Source: Marinobacter sp. es.042
GTDB taxonomy: Bacteria; Pseudomonadota; Gammaproteobacteria; Pseudomonadales; Oleiphilaceae
DNA length: 64,000 nt
Assembly: GCF_900188315.1 (NCBI RefSeq)
Contig: NZ_LT897781.1
Location: 1,922,001-1,986,000 of the forward strand
Direction: 5' to 3'
Shown here: piece after piece, positions 1 through 7,742 of the stretch
How positions within the stretch are numbered: position 1 is the stretch's first letter
Layout of the letters: every line of letters begins with the position of its first letter
Notes under the pieces: model-generated
What the model saw: the letters and a program-made list of their open reading frames with translations, nothing else
Databases searched by the model: none
What the model was told of the DNA's origin: nothing
Position numbers and translations under genes: made by a program

Positions 1-1735
1 CACGCAACCGCTGCTCCACTTCACGCACAATGGCATCCCGCTCCCACACCGACAGATCGCCCCTCGCCCTCACCTGAACCTGGGCGGAATCCGGCTCCAC
101 ACTGGGGAAGAACTCAACCCCATAGTTGAAGCGGGCGTACGCGGCGTAGATCACGGCGATCACGCACAGCACACCAATCAACGTCAGCCCCGGCGAACGA
201 AGTAGCAACGCGAGCACCTGCCTGTAGCCCTGCATGAGGCGCCCCGCAGAATGCCCCTGCCGCGCCCGGCGCCCGCCGCTGGTGCTACCCAGTACGGGCA
301 GGAACACGAGCGCCATGGCCAGGGAAGCAATCAGGCAGATGATCACCGTGAGTGGCAAAAACTTCATGAATTCCCCCACCACGCCCGGCCAGAACAGCAA
401 CGGCACGAACACCGCCAACGTGGTTGCCGTAGAGGCAATAATGGGCCAGGCCATACGGCTGGCCGCCTCGGCCCAGGCGTGCTTGACCGTCTGCCCTTCC
501 GACAGGTTCCGGTCCGCCAGCTCCGAGACCACGATGGCGCCATCCACCAGCATGCCCGCCACCAGAATCAGGCTGAACAGCACCACGATATTGAGCGTGA
601 GCCCCATGCTCCAGATCACCAGGATGCCGGTCAGAAACGCGCCCGGAATGGTCAGCCCGACCATCACCGCAGAACGAGGTCCCATGGCGGCGATCACCAC
701 AATCAGAACGAGCACGATGGCGGTAAGGACATTGTTCAGCAGATCACTGAGGATATCGCGCACTTCCTCGGACTGATCCATGATGTAGCGGATTTCCAGC
801 GAGTCCGGCAGCTGAGGCCTGGCCTGATCGATCAATTCGCGAACCTGGGCAATGGTCTCGATAATGTTGGCGCCCGAGCGCTTGGACACCTCCAGCACCA
901 GCGCCGGCTCGCCATTGATGCGGGCAAAACCGGTCGGATCCTTGAAGGTGCGTTGGAGCATGGCCACGTCGCCAAAGGTAACGACCGTGTCGTCATCCAC
1001 CTTCACCGGCATGGACATCACATCCTCGATAGTCTCGATCACGCCGGGCACTTTCAGGGCCATGCGGCCGTTGCCGGTATCGAGGGAGCCTGCAGCGACC
1101 AGCTGGTTGTTGCGGGTAACGAGGGACGCCAACTGGTCAAAATCGATGCCGTAGCTCTCCAGAACCTGGGGATCGACAACGATTTCCAGCAGGTCTTCCC
1201 GATCGCCGCCAATATCCACCTCAAGGACTTCCGGAATGGACTCGATGGCATCCTGGAACCGGCGGGCGATGGTGATCAGCTCGCGCTCCGACAGTGGCCC
1301 CGACAGACCGACAGACAACACCGGGAACAAGGACACGTTGATTTCGTTCACCCTAGGTTCATCTGCTTCCTGGGGCAGCTTCGTGCGAGCCGTATCCACT
1401 TTCTCGCGAACATCCTGCAGCGCTTTGTCCGGATCAAATCCGGCATCGAACTCCAGCATCACCGAGGCATGCCCTTCCGAGGCCGTACCCCGCATTTCCT
1501 TGATACCTTCCAGGGAACGCAATTCCTGCTCCATGGGACGAACAAGAAGGCGCTCGGCGTCCTCCGGGCTGATTCCGTCCAGGGTCATGGAGACATAGAT
1601 CATCGGAATGGTGACGTCGGGGTTGGCTTCCTTGGGGATGGTCTGAAACGCCGCAATACCCCCGAGAATCAGGAACAGCAGGGTCAGTAAGGTAGTCCGG
1701 CTGCGGTCGATGGCGGCAAAGATCAGTGCGCGCAT
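1..1735 (-). CDS. RND efflux permease (AcrB-type), 3' end outside window
   Basis: Inner-membrane proton-driven efflux pump subunit of the AcrB/RND family. Translation from the ATG at 1735 begins MRALIFAAIDRSRTTLL, followed by a hydrophobic first membrane helix and the periplasmic porter start (IPKEANPDVTIPM), typical of RND permeases. Near 530-590 the frame reads LVAGMLVDGAIVVSE, the conserved TM4 segment containing the proton-relay Asp region. About 578 codons are visible; family members have about 1020-1050 residues, so the C-terminal half lies to the left of the window. The start is 5 bp after the stop of the adaptor gene, so the two are one operon transcribed leftward. Substrate cannot be told from the sequence. 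Confidence 0.9.
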   Translation of the reverse strand, partial: MRALIFAAIDRSRTTLLTLLFLILGGIAAFQTIPKEANPDVTIPMIYVSMTLDGISPEDAERLLVRPMEQELRSLEGIKEMRGTASEGHASVMLEFDAGFDPDKALQDVREKVDTARTKLPQEADEPRVNEINVSLFPVLSVGLSGPLSERELITIARRFQDAIESIPEVLEVDIGGDREDLLEIVVDPQVLESYGIDFDQLASLVTRNNQLVAAGSLDTGNGRMALKVPGVIETIEDVMSMPVKVDDDTVVTFGDVAMLQRTFKDPTGFARINGEPALVLEVSKRSGANIIETIAQVRELIDQARPQLPDSLEIRYIMDQSEEVRDILSDLLNNVLTAIVLVLIVVIAAMGPRSAVMVGLTIPGAFLTGILVIWSMGLTLNIVVLFSLILVAGMLVDGAIVVSELADRNLSEGQTVKHAWAEAASRMAWPIIASTATTLAVFVPLLFWPGVVGEFMKFLPLTVIICLIASLAMALVFLPVLGSTSGGRRARQGHSAGRLMQGYRQVLALLLRSPGLTLIGVLCVIAVIYAAYARFNYGVEFFPSVEPDSAQVQVRARGDLSVWERDAIVREVEQRLR

Positions 1736-1740
1736 GCGGT

Positions 1741-2823
1741 CTAGCCCCTGTCTTCAGCGGCGTCGACCGGTACGACCTGCTCACCGGTGCTCACGAACCC
1801 ACCGCCCCGGGTAATCAGGCGGATCTCATCCGGCAAGCCGGTCACCCAGGCACCATCGGTAGACACGCTCAGCAGTTTCACTTCACCGAACTCGACACGG
1901 TTCTCGCCGTTCACGTACTTCACTCCGGGAAGACCGTCGTCACCCAGTGACAAATAGGCAGGCGAGATAAACATGGCCTTAACCTCGGGCAGTGCCACCC
2001 GCAGGCTGGCGCTGCCGCCAGCCACTCGTTTGCGATCCGGATTCTCAACCGCGATTTCCACGGCAAAACTCCGGGTTTCAGGAGAGGCGGCGCTGGCGAC
2101 AAAGGTCACCACGCCGGAAAGACGGCTACCATCCAGCAAATCCACGCGAACCGCCTGGCCCGTTGCCACATCACCCACCGACTGCTGGGGAATCTGCGCT
2201 GTGGCTTTCAGGCGATCCACCCTCACAAGCTGAAACAAAGGTGACCCCACCTGCACCAGATCGCCGGTGTCCACCGACTTGCGATTAATGGTGCCGTCGA
2301 AAGGCGCTTCCGGGGTCAGGTGACTGATTGCCTGGCGGGCGCTGGTCAGCTCGGCATTGGCCGCAGCCAGTTCGCTTTCAAGCGTCAGCACTTCGGATTC
2401 CGCCGCAAGATTGCTGGCACGCAGCCGGCGAGCGGCTGAAAGGTCCGCCTCCAGTTTCCGGACCCGGGACTGCCAGCGCAAAACGGCTGCACTCCTTCCT
2501 TCATCGGCAATCGTAAGCAATGTCTGCCCTTCCCGGACCTGCTCTCCAAGCCCCACTGCCAGGGACTCCACCCGCCCGGGCACCTGGGCGCCCAACATCA
2601 CCGAACTCCAGGGCTCCAGCTGGCCCTGCAACATCAGGCCTGGCTCGTGGAGCCGTGCCGACAGGGTCTCCACCTGCACGGTCGTGAGCTGGTCATCGCC
2701 GCTGTCCTGGCGCCCTGGCGCCTCGTCACTGGCCACCTTCACCTCGCCAGTCGCCATCCAGATCACCAGCGCAATCACGATCAGAAGTGACAGTCCGAGA
2801 GAACCCCATTTTGCTTTCGTCAT
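1741..2823 (-). CDS. RND efflux periplasmic adaptor (HlyD/MFP family)
   Basis: Membrane-fusion protein that links an RND permease to an outer-membrane channel. The 360-residue protein has one N-terminal membrane segment (about residues 8-24, LGLSLLIVIALVIWM), then a lipoyl-like half motif (LEPWSSVMLGAQVPGRV), an alpha-helical hairpin of about 80 residues (RKLEADLSAARRLRASNL onwards), the second lipoyl half (APFDGTINRKSVDTGDLVQVG) and beta-barrel domains. This order and length are normal for the family. It is the first gene of a two-gene operon with the downstream permease, and is divergent from ilvGM, with about 310 bp between the two starts. Confidence 0.9.
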   Translation of the reverse strand: MTKAKWGSLGLSLLIVIALVIWMATGEVKVASDEAPGRQDSGDDQLTTVQVETLSARLHEPGLMLQGQLEPWSSVMLGAQVPGRVESLAVGLGEQVREGQTLLTIADEGRSAAVLRWQSRVRKLEADLSAARRLRASNLAAESEVLTLESELAAANAELTSARQAISHLTPEAPFDGTINRKSVDTGDLVQVGSPLFQLVRVDRLKATAQIPQQSVGDVATGQAVRVDLLDGSRLSGVVTFVASAASPETRSFAVEIAVENPDRKRVAGGSASLRVALPEVKAMFISPAYLSLGDDGLPGVKYVNGENRVEFGEVKLLSVSTDGAWVTGLPDEIRLITRGGGFVSTGEQVVPVDAAEDRG

Positions 2824-2951
2824 TGAATGCTCACTGTTCCTGAATCAAGGGTGGCAGAAAAAACCGGCAATTAACGGTTGCATCCGGCTAAAAACGTGGG
2901 GTAGATTCTACACAGAATCTTTTTACGAATTCAGAGCAGACTGTCGATTTT

Positions 2952-3044
2952 ATGAATCTCAACGCAGTGATTGTCCTTGTGAAGCTAGTCCTGGTGGTCG
3001 TGGTACCGTCCGGGGGCTTCTGCGTGGACAAGCGGGTGAAATAG
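2952..3044 (+). CDS. ilvL: ilvGM leader peptide (attenuation)
   Basis: A 30-codon open frame, ATG at 2952 to TAG at 3042, that is very rich in the regulated amino acids: 15 of 30 codons are Val, Leu or Ile, including the run LVLVVVVP, and it ends in a basic stretch (DKRVK). In enterobacterial ilv and leu operons such leader peptides sense the charging of branched-chain tRNAs: slow translation through the Val/Leu/Ile codons prevents the downstream terminator from forming. Here the frame is followed 22 bp later by a strong intrinsic terminator and then by ilvG, the expected order. No convincing ribosome-binding site stands out, which is the weak point of the call. Confidence 0.8.
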   Translation: MNLNAVIVLVKLVLVVVVPSGGFCVDKRVK

Positions 3045-3077
3045 CGACAAACCTGACAAGACACCAGAAACCCCCGG
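3010..3077 (+). promoter_or_regulatory. Candidate antiterminator pairing of the ilvGM attenuator
   Basis: The segment 3010-3020 (CCGGGGGCTTC), inside the end of the leader frame, can pair with 3067-3077 (GAAACCCCCGG), the left arm of the terminator: 10 of 11 positions are Watson-Crick, with one C-A mismatch. The two structures are mutually exclusive, as in classical attenuators. A ribosome held at the early Val/Ile/Leu codons (2967-2990) would leave 3010-3020 free. The pairing is read directly from sequence; the mechanism is inferred. Confidence 0.6.
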
Positions 3078-3107
3078 CACCGAAAGGTCCCGGGGGTTTC
3101 TTTTTTT
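3067..3107 (+). terminator. Attenuator terminator upstream of ilvG
   Basis: Perfect 11-bp stem GAAACCCCCGG (3067-3077) with CCGGGGGTTTC (3090-3100), a 12-nt loop, and a run of T from 3101 to 3107. This is a textbook rho-independent terminator lying between the leader peptide and ilvG (start 3135), so it should control read-through into ilvGM. Confidence 0.88.
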
Positions 3108-3134
3108 ACGGCAAAAGAAAAGGGAAAAACGACC

Positions 3135-4835
3135 ATGAACGGCGCACAGCACATTCTTGAAGCGTTCCACCGCCATAACATAAGCACGGTTTTCGGGTAT
3201 CCGGGCGGCTGCATCATGCCGCTTTACGACGCGCTGGTGGACGATGTGGGCGTGGAGCACGTGCTGTGCCGCCACGAGCAGGGATGCGCCCTGGCGGCCG
3301 ATGGCTATGCCCGGGCCAGCGGCAAGCTGGGCGTGTGCATTGCCACCTCCGGCCCCGGCGCCACCAACCTGATCACCGGTGTTGCCAATGCCCACCGGGA
3401 CTCCATTCCCATGCTGGTCATCACCGGCCAGGTGCCGTCTGGCCTTATCGGCACCGACGCCTTCCAGGAAACCGACGTACTGGGCATGACCCTGGGCATC
3501 GTTAAACACAGCTATCTGATCGACGATGCGGACAGCCTGCCCGCCATCATGGAAGAGGCGATCGAGCTGGCCCAGAGCGGCCGCCCCGGACCGGTCTGGA
3601 TTGATATCCCCAAGGACCTGTTGCTGAGCGACGTGGCCGATGCGCCCTTCCCCCGGGCTCAGCCCTCTGAGCCGGCTTCGCCAGACCTCAAGGAAGCCCT
3701 GGCGATGCTGCGCGCCGCTCGCAAGCCCCTGCTCTACAGTGGGGGAGGTATCAGCCTGGCCCACGCCGAGGAGAGCTTCCGGGCCTTTGCGGAGTCCTCA
3801 GCCCTGCCGGCGGTTGTCACGCTCAAGGGCATTGGCAACCCCGGCAAACACAACCCCTACAACCTCGGCATGCTGGGCATGCACGGCTCCCGGGCCGCCA
3901 ATAAGGCCGTCGACGAGTGCGACCTGCTGCTGGTCATCGGCGCCCGCCTGGACGATCGCGCCACAGGCAAACTGGACAGCTTTGCACCCAACGCCAGGAT
4001 GATCCACATTGATGCCGACGCCGCCGAGATCAACAAATTGCGCGATGCCGATCTTGCCGTCCGTGGTGATCTGAACCACATCCTGAAATCATTGGCGGGC
4101 GCCTTGCAGGCCGACCCGCTCGCCATCAGCGAATGGCAGAAACAGTGCCGCACCTGGTACACCACAGGCGGCTTCCACGCCGCCGACAACGAAGAGCCCC
4201 TGGCCCAGATTACCGGCCCAGCGTTTATCCGCCAACTCTCCCGGATTGCCCCAGACGACACCGTAATTGCCTGCGACGTTGGCCAGCACCAGATGTGGGT
4301 AGCCCAGCACTACGACTTCGATCACCCACGCCATCACCTGACCAGCGGCGGCCTCGGCACCATGGGCTTCGGCCTGCCAGCTGCCATCGGCGCCCAGTTT
4401 GCGGATCGCAACAGCACCGTCATCAACTTAACCGGTGATGGCTCGTTCATGATGAACGCCCAGGAACTGGCCACCATCCGCCGTTACAACCTGCCGGTGA
4501 AACTGATCGTCATGGACAATCAGTGCCTCGGCATGGTCCGCCAGCAGCAGGAGCTGTTCTACAACAACCGGGAAAGCCAGATAAACCTGGACGACAATCC
4601 GGACTTCGTTGCCATGGCCCGGGCCTTCGACATCCCGGCCCTGCACATCGAACGGACCGACCAGATCCGCCGAGGCATCGAAACCATCCTGGCCTACAAC
4701 GGCCCGATGCTGCTGCACGTTGCCATCAGCCGTGAAGAAAACGTATGGCCCATCGTAAAACCCGGCGCCAGCAACACCGACATGATCGACGAAACCGCCC
4801 GCACCGCCAAAACCAGCAAGGAGCAAGTTGCATGA
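3135..4835 (+). CDS. ilvG: Acetolactate synthase large subunit, biosynthetic
   Basis: Catalytic subunit of acetohydroxyacid synthase, which condenses pyruvate with pyruvate or 2-oxobutyrate using thiamine diphosphate and FAD, the first common step of Val, Leu and Ile synthesis. The 566 residues (E. coli IlvG is 548) contain the N-terminal ThDP-binding region with the catalytic Glu48 in RHEQGCALAADGYAR, the SGPGATNLITG loop, a central FAD-binding domain, and the C-terminal ThDP/Mg motif GDGSFMMN starting at residue 434 and followed by MDNQCLGMVRQQQ. It overlaps ilvM by 4 bp (ATGA), and expression is probably controlled by the upstream leader and attenuator. The small-subunit partner with an ACT domain points to the IlvGM type rather than IlvBN or IlvIH. 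Confidence 0.93.
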   Translation: MNGAQHILEAFHRHNISTVFGYPGGCIMPLYDALVDDVGVEHVLCRHEQGCALAADGYARASGKLGVCIATSGPGATNLITGVANAHRDSIPMLVITGQVPSGLIGTDAFQETDVLGMTLGIVKHSYLIDDADSLPAIMEEAIELAQSGRPGPVWIDIPKDLLLSDVADAPFPRAQPSEPASPDLKEALAMLRAARKPLLYSGGGISLAHAEESFRAFAESSALPAVVTLKGIGNPGKHNPYNLGMLGMHGSRAANKAVDECDLLLVIGARLDDRATGKLDSFAPNARMIHIDADAAEINKLRDADLAVRGDLNHILKSLAGALQADPLAISEWQKQCRTWYTTGGFHAADNEEPLAQITGPAFIRQLSRIAPDDTVIACDVGQHQMWVAQHYDFDHPRHHLTSGGLGTMGFGLPAAIGAQFADRNSTVINLTGDGSFMMNAQELATIRRYNLPVKLIVMDNQCLGMVRQQQELFYNNRESQINLDDNPDFVAMARAFDIPALHIERTDQIRRGIETILAYNGPMLLHVAISREENVWPIVKPGASNTDMIDETARTAKTSKEQVA

Positions 4836-5110
4836 ACCCGCAGAGCCAACCTTCGACACCCAGCTACACCATCAACTGCCGAATGACCCAGGAAGCCGCC
4901 GCCCTGGAGCGGCTCTGCCAGGTAGTCCGAATCCGCGGGTTCCGGATTGCCACCATGGCGGTGGAAACCGCCGGCGAGCATCTGAACATCGCGCTGACGC
5001 TGGAGGGCACGCGGCCGATTGCCATGTTGCAGTCGCAACTGGAGAAGCTTCACACCGTTGCCGAGGTTGCCCTCGCGGCTGGTTCTGTCGCTCGTTCTCG
5101 TTCGGCCTGA
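4832..5110 (+). CDS. ilvM: Acetolactate synthase regulatory small subunit
   Basis: A 92-residue ACT-domain protein (SYTINCRMTQEAAALERLCQ, then VRIRGFRIATMAVET), the size of E. coli IlvM (about 87). It stabilises and activates the IlvG catalytic subunit and in this isozyme usually gives little feedback inhibition. The ATG at 4832 overlaps the ilvG stop (ATGA) and has a good ribosome-binding site (AAGGAG at 4818-4823), so translation is coupled. ilvE, ilvD and ilvA do not follow; the next feature is a hairpin repeat and the convergent cynS. Confidence 0.88.
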   Translation: MNPQSQPSTPSYTINCRMTQEAAALERLCQVVRIRGFRIATMAVETAGEHLNIALTLEGTRPIAMLQSQLEKLHTVAEVALAAGSVARSRSA

Positions 5111-5160
5111 GGTTTTGGCGGCATAGTCTTTTCGTAGCCTGAGATTTGGCGGGCAGGTAC

Positions 5161-5416
5161 GGGGGTGGGGGTATCTTTTCTTCGGGGAAAATAACTCGCT
5201 GCGCTCAGACATCTTTTCCCTGTCAGAAAAGATACCCCCACCCCCTACCGACGGGCAGAAACGATATTTCTGCAGAAAAGAGAAAACACAACGTCTTTAA
5301 GCCGATGAACCTGCGTTGGACGTCGGCGCGGGGTGGTAGGTGGATTTTTCGCCGGAAAAAGATGTCTGAGCGAAGCGAGTTGCTTTTTCCAAGTAAAACT
5401 CCACCTGCCACCCCGC
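5161..5416. repeat. Dispersed paired-hairpin element, copy 1
   Basis: Intergenic element between the convergent ilvM and cynS. Hairpin A: perfect 21-bp stem 5161-5181 / 5225-5245 (ends in GGGGGTGGGGG), with an inner GGGAAAA/TTTTCCC stem and the loop motif CTCGCTGCGCTCAGACAT. Hairpin B: 5328-5344 pairs with 5397-5416 (GCGGGGTGG against CCACCCCGC), and its loop carries TGTCTGAGCGAAGCGAG, the reverse complement of the hairpin A loop. The element is thus two related hairpins in opposite orientation joined by an unrelated 80-bp core. A second copy is at 12851-13098. It could act as a two-way terminator here; whether it is mobile is unknown. Confidence 0.8.
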
Positions 5417-5477
5417 AGGCCCGCCCCTCAACCAACAGGCTACAAGGACGGGACCTCCGAGGTTACACGACCTGGGA

Positions 5478-5921
5478 TTACCAGGCTTTGTAAGGCAGGA
5501 ATTTCCCGTTCATGGTAACCACGACACGGTCGCCTTTCGGATTCTCTTCCTTCTCGATGTCCATGGTGAAATCGATGGCACTCATGATGCCGTCGCCGAA
5601 TTTTTCGTGGATCAGTTCTTTCATGGTGTCGCCGTAAACACCCACCACTTCGTACAAACGATAGATCAGCGGATCCTGCGGAACGGCACCGTCCCAGGCT
5701 TTCTTGGGGCATACCTGCAGGGCCTCTGCCACCGGCTTATCAAGACCGAGGATTTCGCACAGGGCGAAGGCCTTGTCTTCAGTGAGGCTGTTCATCCCCA
5801 GGGCTGCTGAGGTGGTGAATACCGGAGACATGCCGATGGTTTCGGCGATGGATTCCCAGGTCATACCCTTGGAAACTTTGGCTTCCAGGATTTTTGCGGT
5901 CATCAGTTCTTTGTTCATCAT
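5478..5921 (-). CDS. cynS: Cyanate hydratase (cyanase)
   Basis: Converts cyanate and bicarbonate to carbamate and CO2, the former decaying to ammonia. The protein is 147 residues (E. coli CynS 156), with an N-terminal helical DNA-binding-like fold and the conserved C-terminal catalytic domain. The active-site residues match after an offset of 8: Arg88 and Glu91 in YRLYEVVGVYGDTMK and Ser114 in GDGIMSAIDF. A ribosome-binding site (AGAGGAA) precedes the ATG at 5921; a second ATG follows at once. It is the last gene of a leftward operon with an ABC transporter, giving the order cynA-B-D-S known from cyanobacterial cyanate operons. Confidence 0.95.
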   Translation of the reverse strand: MMNKELMTAKILEAKVSKGMTWESIAETIGMSPVFTTSAALGMNSLTEDKAFALCEILGLDKPVAEALQVCPKKAWDGAVPQDPLIYRLYEVVGVYGDTMKELIHEKFGDGIMSAIDFTMDIEKEENPKGDRVVVTMNGKFLPYKAW

Positions 5922-5948
5922 GGCTGTTTCCTCTCTTCGGTTTTGACG

Positions 5949-6857
5949 TCAGGCATTCACCGCACGGGCGGCAGTTTCGGATTCGGTTTCAGATTCGTCA
6001 GACGCCGGCCCTGACTGGGCAACGCCTTGGGCGGGTTCCACGATTTTCGGGGTACCGTCTTTTTCCGGCAGGGCCGAGCCGCTGCGGTTGACCAGGAAGT
6101 CCACCAGGTAGTCCCGGGTCTTGTGATAGGCCGGGTTCTGGAAAATGGTGGCCCGGGCCCGCGGGTGCGGAATGTCCACTTTCACGCTTTCGGCGATGCG
6201 GGCATTGGGGCCGTTGGACATCAGGAAAATGCGGTCGGACAACAGGATCGCTTCGTCCACATCGTGGGTGATCATGAACACGGTCTGGCGGGTTTCTTCC
6301 CAGATTTTCACCAGTTCGTCCTGAATCACGCCCCGGGTGAGCGCATCGAGCGCACCGAACGGTTCATCCAGCAGCAGGAGTTCCGGCTGGGTGGCGAAGG
6401 CCCGGGCGATACTTACCCGCTGGCGCATGCCGCCGGACAGCTGGGACGGCTTCCGATTCAGTGCGTGGTCCAGGCCTACCATCTTCAGATAGCGCTCGCT
6501 GTGCTCTTTCACCTTTTCCTTGGACCACTCGGGCCAGCGGGCGCGTACGGCGAAGACGATGTTGTTCAGGGTGGTTTTCCAGGGCAGCAGGCTGTAGTTC
6601 TGGAACACCACGCCGCGCTCAAGGCCGGGGCCTTTGATTTCCTTGCCGTTCATCACCACGTTGCCGGCGCTGGCTTCGTCCAGGCCCGCCAGTACGTTCA
6701 GGATGGTGGATTTGCCGCAACCGGAGTGGCCGATGATGCAAACAAACTCGCCTTTCTCCAGGGCAAAGCGGATATCCTCGAAGACGGTAAGCTCGCCGCC
6801 CTGGCCGTCCGGATAGACTTTGGACAAGCCATCTACTTCCAGGAATGATTTAGTCAT
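5949..6857 (-). CDS. cynD: ABC transporter ATPase, nitrate/cyanate type
   Basis: Cytoplasmic ATPase of a NrtD/CynD/SsuB-type importer, 302 residues. Visible motifs are Walker [10 protein letters not shown] (about residue 43), Q-loop [11 protein letters not shown], signature [14 protein letters not shown], Walker [16 protein letters not shown] and the switch His in MITHDVDEA. About 45 extra residues at the C-terminus are rich in Glu and Ser. It lies between the permease gene and cynS, which supports cyanate as the substrate; nitrate, bicarbonate or taurine importers use almost identical ATPases, so the assignment rests on context. Confidence 0.85.
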   Translation of the reverse strand: MTKSFLEVDGLSKVYPDGQGGELTVFEDIRFALEKGEFVCIIGHSGCGKSTILNVLAGLDEASAGNVVMNGKEIKGPGLERGVVFQNYSLLPWKTTLNNIVFAVRARWPEWSKEKVKEHSERYLKMVGLDHALNRKPSQLSGGMRQRVSIARAFATQPELLLLDEPFGALDALTRGVIQDELVKIWEETRQTVFMITHDVDEAILLSDRIFLMSNGPNARIAESVKVDIPHPRARATIFQNPAYHKTRDYLVDFLVNRSGSALPEKDGTPKIVEPAQGVAQSGPASDESETESETAARAVNA

Positions 6858-6912
6858 AACAGATCTCCGTTCGGAGGGTTGAGGCCGACACCGGTAACCG
6901 GTGCCGGACCGC

Positions 6913-7740
6913 TCATTCTTTGTATTCCACCAGTTTCTGGGCCTTGCCCAGGGCCAGGTCGAGCAGCATGCCCACCACCCCGATCATCAGGATGGAGAAA
7001 ATCACACTGGCCAGATCCAGGTTGTTCCATTCGTTCCACACGTAGTAGCCAATGCCGGTGCCGCCCACGAGCATTTCCGCGGCCACGATGACCAGCCAGG
7101 CGATGCCGATCGAGATCCGCATACCGGTCAGGATCGTCGGTGCAGCGGCCGGCAGGATCACCGTGATGGCGGTACGCAGAGGCCCGAGTTCGTGGGTGCG
7201 TGCCACGTTGACCCAGTCCTGCCTCACGTTGGCCACGCCGAAGGCCGTGTTCAGCAACATGGGCCAGATCGAGCAGATGAAGATCACGAAGATCGCCGAG
7301 GCATCAGAGTCCTGGATGATGAACAGGGCCAGGGGCATCCAGGCCAGCGGCGAGATCGGCCGCAGTACCTGGATGTAAGGATTCAAAGCCTTATACATCA
7401 GCGGCGACATGCCGATCAGGAACCCGACGGGCAGCGCAATGGCCATGGCCGCCAGGTAGCCGGTCAATACCCGGTACACCGAATAGGCCAGCTGGATGCC
7501 GATACCCTTGTCGTTGGCGCCGGCGTCATAGAACGGATCGGACAACTCCGCCCAGGCCAGCTTGATCACCGCCGAGGGTGGCGGTACCCGGGATTCCTGC
7601 TCGACACCACCCATCAGCATTTCGTATTCGGTCAGTCCTGTCTGGGCCTCCGGGGGCTGGGTTGCCATTTCCCAGAGCCCCAGGGCCAGAATCAGGAACG
7701 AAACCGACAGCAGTGCTGCCCGGACGTTCAGGGAAGCCAT
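6913..7740 (-). CDS. cynB: ABC transporter permease, nitrate/cyanate type
   Basis: Inner-membrane permease (275 residues) of the BPD_transp_1 family, with one N-terminal and about five further membrane segments. The coupling (EAA) loop is seen in ELGPLRTAITVILPAAAPTI, followed by TGMRISIGIAWLVIVAAEM, a stretch typical of NrtB/SsuC permeases. The start is 2 bp downstream of the binding-protein stop, so it is the second gene of the cynABDS operon. It would form the membrane channel with the neighbouring ATPase. Confidence 0.87.
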   Translation of the reverse strand: MASLNVRAALLSVSFLILALGLWEMATQPPEAQTGLTEYEMLMGGVEQESRVPPPSAVIKLAWAELSDPFYDAGANDKGIGIQLAYSVYRVLTGYLAAMAIALPVGFLIGMSPLMYKALNPYIQVLRPISPLAWMPLALFIIQDSDASAIFVIFICSIWPMLLNTAFGVANVRQDWVNVARTHELGPLRTAITVILPAAAPTILTGMRISIGIAWLVIVAAEMLVGGTGIGYYVWNEWNNLDLASVIFSILMIGVVGMLLDLALGKAQKLVEYKE

Positions 7741-7742
7741 TG

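Noticed and set aside
251..1690. Long plus-strand open frame opposite the RND permease
   Set aside because: Composition is rich in His, Gln and Arg with no motifs; the minus frame is clearly an RND permease.
2903..2924. Hairpin AGATTCT/AGAATCT followed by TTTT before the ilv leader
   Set aside because: Only 7 bp and AT-rich; it may be chance, and it is upstream of the leader where a terminator has no obvious role.
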